Positions 4,964 to 6,947 of a stretch of DNA of 6,947 nt are shown here, piece by piece (position 1 is the first letter of the stretch; each line of letters opens with the position of its first letter). The notes beneath the pieces were generated by a model. That model saw nothing but the letters and a program-made list of their open reading frames with translations, was not told where the DNA came from and made no database searches. Source of the DNA: Nitrospinota bacterium. Its GTDB lineage: Bacteria > Nitrospinota > Nitrospinia > UBA9942. A program made the translations under genes and the position numbers. The DNA lies in assembly GCA_016200365.1 (NCBI GenBank), contig JACQEW010000045.1:1-6947 (forward strand), in the 5' to 3' direction.

Positions 4964-5806
4964 ATGAAGACAGCACGCATGATTATAATGAGCATCTTTG
5001 CATTGTTTTTAATGTCAAGTTCAGCAGCAGCAGAGCAGGATATGGAAGGGAGCAAAGACCACCCGATACTGAGCCGGATGCCTGGCTATTATATTCAGGA
5101 CTATTCCGCGAGCGACTTTGACTCTCATGAGTTCACGGTTCCCGATGCAAAAGAGACATGGAAACAGATTTCCGTCGAGGGCAAAAAGACATATTTAAGC
5201 TACTATCCAAAAGAAGGCACTAAACAGCCTTCCTCTCTCCAGATCGTCCGCAACTTCACGAACGCATTGGGAAAGATTGGAGGCAAAACCCTCTATGAGA
5301 ACACTGATCCGGGCAATCGTATTGCAACTGTCAAGGTCGCAAAGGATGGCAAGGAGGTCTGGGTTGAGGTCACAGCCGGAAATGGCGACTTGTATACGCT
5401 GACTATAATCGAAAAGACCGGCATGAAGCAGGAGATTTCTGCAAACGATCTTCTCGATGCCCTGAACAAAGACGGTCATGTTGCTCTTTACATAAACTTT
5501 GATACAGGCAAATCGACAATTAAACCCGACTCTCATAAAATCATTAATCAGATAGTGGAGTTGATGAAAAGCAGCCCTGCTCTTAAACTCGGCATCGAGG
5601 GGCATACCGACAACATTGGCAATCCGAAATCGAATAAAACACTTTCTGAAGACCGTGCAAAAGCGGTTTTGTCGGCTATTGTAAAACAGGAAATTGACGC
5701 TAACCGCCTGAGTTCAGCAGGCTTTGGACAGGACAAACCTGTTGCCGACAATAAGACAGAAGACGGCAAGGCAAAGAACAGGCGAGTTGAACTTGTGAAA
5801 AAGTAG
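4964..5806 (+). CDS. Exported OmpA-domain (peptidoglycan-binding) protein
   Basis: The 280-residue product has a signal peptide (MKTARMIIMSIFALFLMSSS, cleavage near AAA-EQ). An N-terminal region at about 25-165 starts with DHPILSRMPGYYIQDY, a block I associate with other OmpA-family periplasmic proteins. The C-terminal OmpA domain at about 172-280 has YINFDTGKSTIKPDS (176-190), GHTDNIG (213-219), LSEDRAKAV (227-235) and NRRVEL (272-277). Asp216 and Arg231 are in the places that hold diaminopimelate of peptidoglycan in this family. No lipobox cysteine and no beta-barrel are seen, so it is probably a soluble periplasmic protein bound to the cell wall. GGAGG (4952-4956) is one base from the ATG at 4958 but 7 from the ATG at 4964, so the second is preferred. 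It lies between two YPGA-module genes. Confidence 0.92.
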   Translation: MKTARMIIMSIFALFLMSSSAAAEQDMEGSKDHPILSRMPGYYIQDYSASDFDSHEFTVPDAKETWKQISVEGKKTYLSYYPKEGTKQPSSLQIVRNFTNALGKIGGKTLYENTDPGNRIATVKVAKDGKEVWVEVTAGNGDLYTLTIIEKTGMKQEISANDLLDALNKDGHVALYINFDTGKSTIKPDSHKIINQIVELMKSSPALKLGIEGHTDNIGNPKSNKTLSEDRAKAVLSAIVKQEIDANRLSSAGFGQDKPVADNKTEDGKAKNRRVELVKK

Positions 5807-5807
5807 T

Positions 5808-5826
5808 CCCCCGGCTCTGCTGGGGG
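5808..5826. repeat. Twin hairpin, copy 1, just after the OmpA-domain gene
   Basis: CCCCCGGCTCTGCTGGGGG folds into an 8-bp stem (one G-T wobble) with a TCT loop, starting 2 bases after the stop codon. No T-tract follows, so it is a weak terminator candidate. It matches copy 2 at 5992-6010 in 16 of 19 bases. Confidence 0.65.
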
Positions 5827-5873
5827 GATCCCGGAGTTTGACAGTTCAAGGAGTAGTTGTTGCTCTTAAACTT

Positions 5874-5938
5874 GCGGGCAAATTCAATACAACTGGGTCT
5901 TACTCGGTATCCCAAGATGCCCGCTAATTGTTTTGGGT
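5874..5938 (+). terminator. Possible terminator-like structure in the 229-bp gap
   Basis: GCGGGCA (5874-5880) pairs perfectly with TGCCCGC (5918-5924), with a smaller TGGG/CCCA pairing inside. A T-rich run interrupted by GGG and A follows (TAATTGTTTTGGGTTTT). The long loop and broken T-tract make this uncertain. The rest of the gap 5807-6035 holds a TTGACA at 5838-5843 without a good -10, a small nested hairpin (GTTTGC 5951-5956 with GCAAAC 5980-5985) and no gene. Confidence 0.3.
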
Positions 5939-5991
5939 TTTGATTTTTCTGTTTGCGAAAAAGTCGCTTTGAACGACCGGCAAACAGCAAG

Positions 5992-6010
5992 CCTCCGGCT
6001 TTGCTGGAGG
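5992..6010. repeat. Twin hairpin, copy 2, before the terminal gene
   Basis: CCTCCGGCTTTGCTGGAGG has the same 8-bp stem, the same G-T wobble and a 3-base loop as the copy at 5808-5826. The third base pair is T-A here and C-G there, a compensatory change. It sits 15 bases before the AAGGAGA ribosome binding site of the next gene. Confidence 0.65.
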
Positions 6011-6035
6011 TATCTGACGAAACAAGGAGAAAAAC

Positions 6036-6947
6036 ATGAACATAACGCAGAAATTGTCGATCCTTTTTGGCACAGGTCTTGTGGGACTATTTTTCGGACT
6101 GGCGGCAGCCGCGCAAGAGTCTCCCCAAATTCCAGTCTATCCAGGCGCCAAACTTGTAACCCAAATTGAGCCAGGCGAAGAGCCCGTATGTTGCGGATTT
6201 ACGAGTGCCGATCCTGTGAACAAAGTCCTTTCGTTCTATACCGAAAAACTTAAAACCAAACCCATGGACATTAAAGCCCTCTCTGAGAAATATCCGGCAA
6301 TGAGAGCCCAATTTCAACAGTTATCAAGCCAGCTTCCCCCGCAAATCAAATTCTCTGCGTTTGTTCTCGGAGAAATGAATATCGGCGGACAAAAGGGAGC
6401 CATGCTCTTCGAAGTCATGGCTATGCCGCAAGGGGTAAGCTTCAACATTCCCGCCGAAAGCCTCGCCGAAAAAGATAAACGATTCGCCCAAGAGTGGCGC
6501 CAGCGCACGGGAAAACTTTCGGACGAAGATATTGCTGACAAAGAAACTGCGCAACGTAACGAGGAAGACGCCGCCGAAGAAAAACGCATTCAGCAGCATC
6601 AGCAAACCCAAAACGCCGACCTAACAAAGCGAGTCGTAGCCACATTTGAAAAGAAAATCGTGATCAACAATGTCAAGCTTTTTCCAGGCTCACGGTACGC
6701 TTATCATTATATAGGTGGAGAAACAGGCAATGCCTTTATGTTCGCCTACATTGCACCCGGCGATTTTCAGAAAGGGCACGCGTTCTACGCCAGTCAACTT
6801 TCCGGCAAATTTGGCACGCCGGGACTGCCGCCCGCCCCGATTCAAAATATGGGCGGTCAAAAACGAGCGGCTTCCTTTCCAGCCGAAGGGTATTACTGGC
6901 GCAGCACCTCTTTTGACGGCGGCTGCCTGTTATTGACGATCACCGAA
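6036..6947 (+). CDS. Exported protein with two PGA/PGS modules (3' partial), function unknown
   Basis: The frame is open from the ATG at 6036 (AAGGAGA at 6024-6030, 5-6 bases away) to the right edge, giving 304 residues with no stop. A signal peptide covers about 1-26 (core ILFGTGLVGLFFGLAAA). Module 1 has IPVYPGAKLV (32-41), CCGFTSADP (52-60) and NKVLSFYTEKL (62-72), matching the pattern of the gene at 4410. A highly charged, probably helical linker follows at about 160-195 (DEDIADKETAQRNEEDAAEE). Module 2 starts VKLFPGSRYA (213-222) and continues with GHAFYASQL (247-255), echoing module 1. The end of the protein lies outside the window. Arginine codons are nearly all CGN and Ala is mostly GCC, unlike the AGG/AGA-rich genes at the left. 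The family is not recognised; a periplasmic location is inferred. Confidence 0.85.
   Translation, partial: MNITQKLSILFGTGLVGLFFGLAAAAQESPQIPVYPGAKLVTQIEPGEEPVCCGFTSADPVNKVLSFYTEKLKTKPMDIKALSEKYPAMRAQFQQLSSQLPPQIKFSAFVLGEMNIGGQKGAMLFEVMAMPQGVSFNIPAESLAEKDKRFAQEWRQRTGKLSDEDIADKETAQRNEEDAAEEKRIQQHQQTQNADLTKRVVATFEKKIVINNVKLFPGSRYAYHYIGGETGNAFMFAYIAPGDFQKGHAFYASQLSGKFGTPGLPPAPIQNMGGQKRAASFPAEGYYWRSTSFDGGCLLLTITE

Noticed and set aside
5836..5885. Integron attC-like recombination site (GTTCAAG...CTTAAAC)
   Set aside because: The arms pair poorly and no GTTRRRY/RYYYAAC core sites flank them.
5700..5990. Minus-strand open frame across the twin-hairpin spacer
   Set aside because: It has no ribosome binding site or recognisable domain, and it overlaps the 3' end of the OmpA-domain gene; its sequence is explained by the hairpin repeats.
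6067..6085. Sigma-54 promoter-like TTGGCAC...TTGTG
   Set aside because: The -12 GC is missing and the site lies within the signal-peptide coding region.
6314..6645. Three minus-strand open frames opposite the terminal gene
   Set aside because: They overlap each other and a plus-strand gene with a signal peptide, ribosome binding site and module similarity; they are antisense shadows.

Overview
The window looks like bacterial chromosomal accessory DNA from a Gram-negative organism. The evidence is a sigma-54 activator and a run of signal-peptide proteins that includes an OmpA-type peptidoglycan-binding protein. The AT-leaning left half is rich in ATA, AGG and AGA codons, and its intergenic DNA carries repeats of the CACAAAG type. 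With the gene families present, this suggests a Nitrospirota or deltaproteobacterial-type lineage. That assignment is inference only, since no marker gene is present.

Left part (1-2702): a PAS/AAA+/Fis-type sigma-54-dependent regulator, open at the left edge, is followed by a roughly 150-bp imperfect palindrome. Next comes a bifunctional phosphoglucose/phosphomannose isomerase gene that may be transcribed leaderless. Its last codons are made of a degenerate 8-bp tandem repeat.

Middle part (2703-3630): this is a graveyard of toxin-antitoxin and nuclease genes. It holds a C-terminal scrap resembling a CopG/RHH antitoxin, then a 23-codon scrap starting like T5orf172/GIY-YIG proteins that runs into the start of an intact hicB. 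A hicA follows that keeps its N-terminal half and stops early. After an 11-bp tandem repeat and a near-consensus promoter comes a small coiled-coil, membrane-anchored DUF1640-like protein.

Right part (3631-6947): four genes for exported proteins lie on the same strand, separated by hairpin-rich spacers. They are a small exported protein of unknown function (with a possible frameshifted tail), a four-cysteine protein with a VYPGAK motif, an OmpA-domain lipoprotein-like or periplasmic protein, and a larger protein with two PGA/PGS modules that runs off the right edge. The exported proteins at 4410 and 6036 share a small module and flank the OmpA-domain gene, so they may form a cell-envelope set. 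Arginine codons shift from AGG/AGA in the left genes to mainly CGN in the last two, which hints at a different origin. No RNA gene, CRISPR array or intact insertion sequence was recognised. The most interesting points are the shared YPGA modules around the OmpA gene, the decayed TA cluster with an overlapping leader ORF, and the covarying twin hairpins bounding the spacer between the last two genes.
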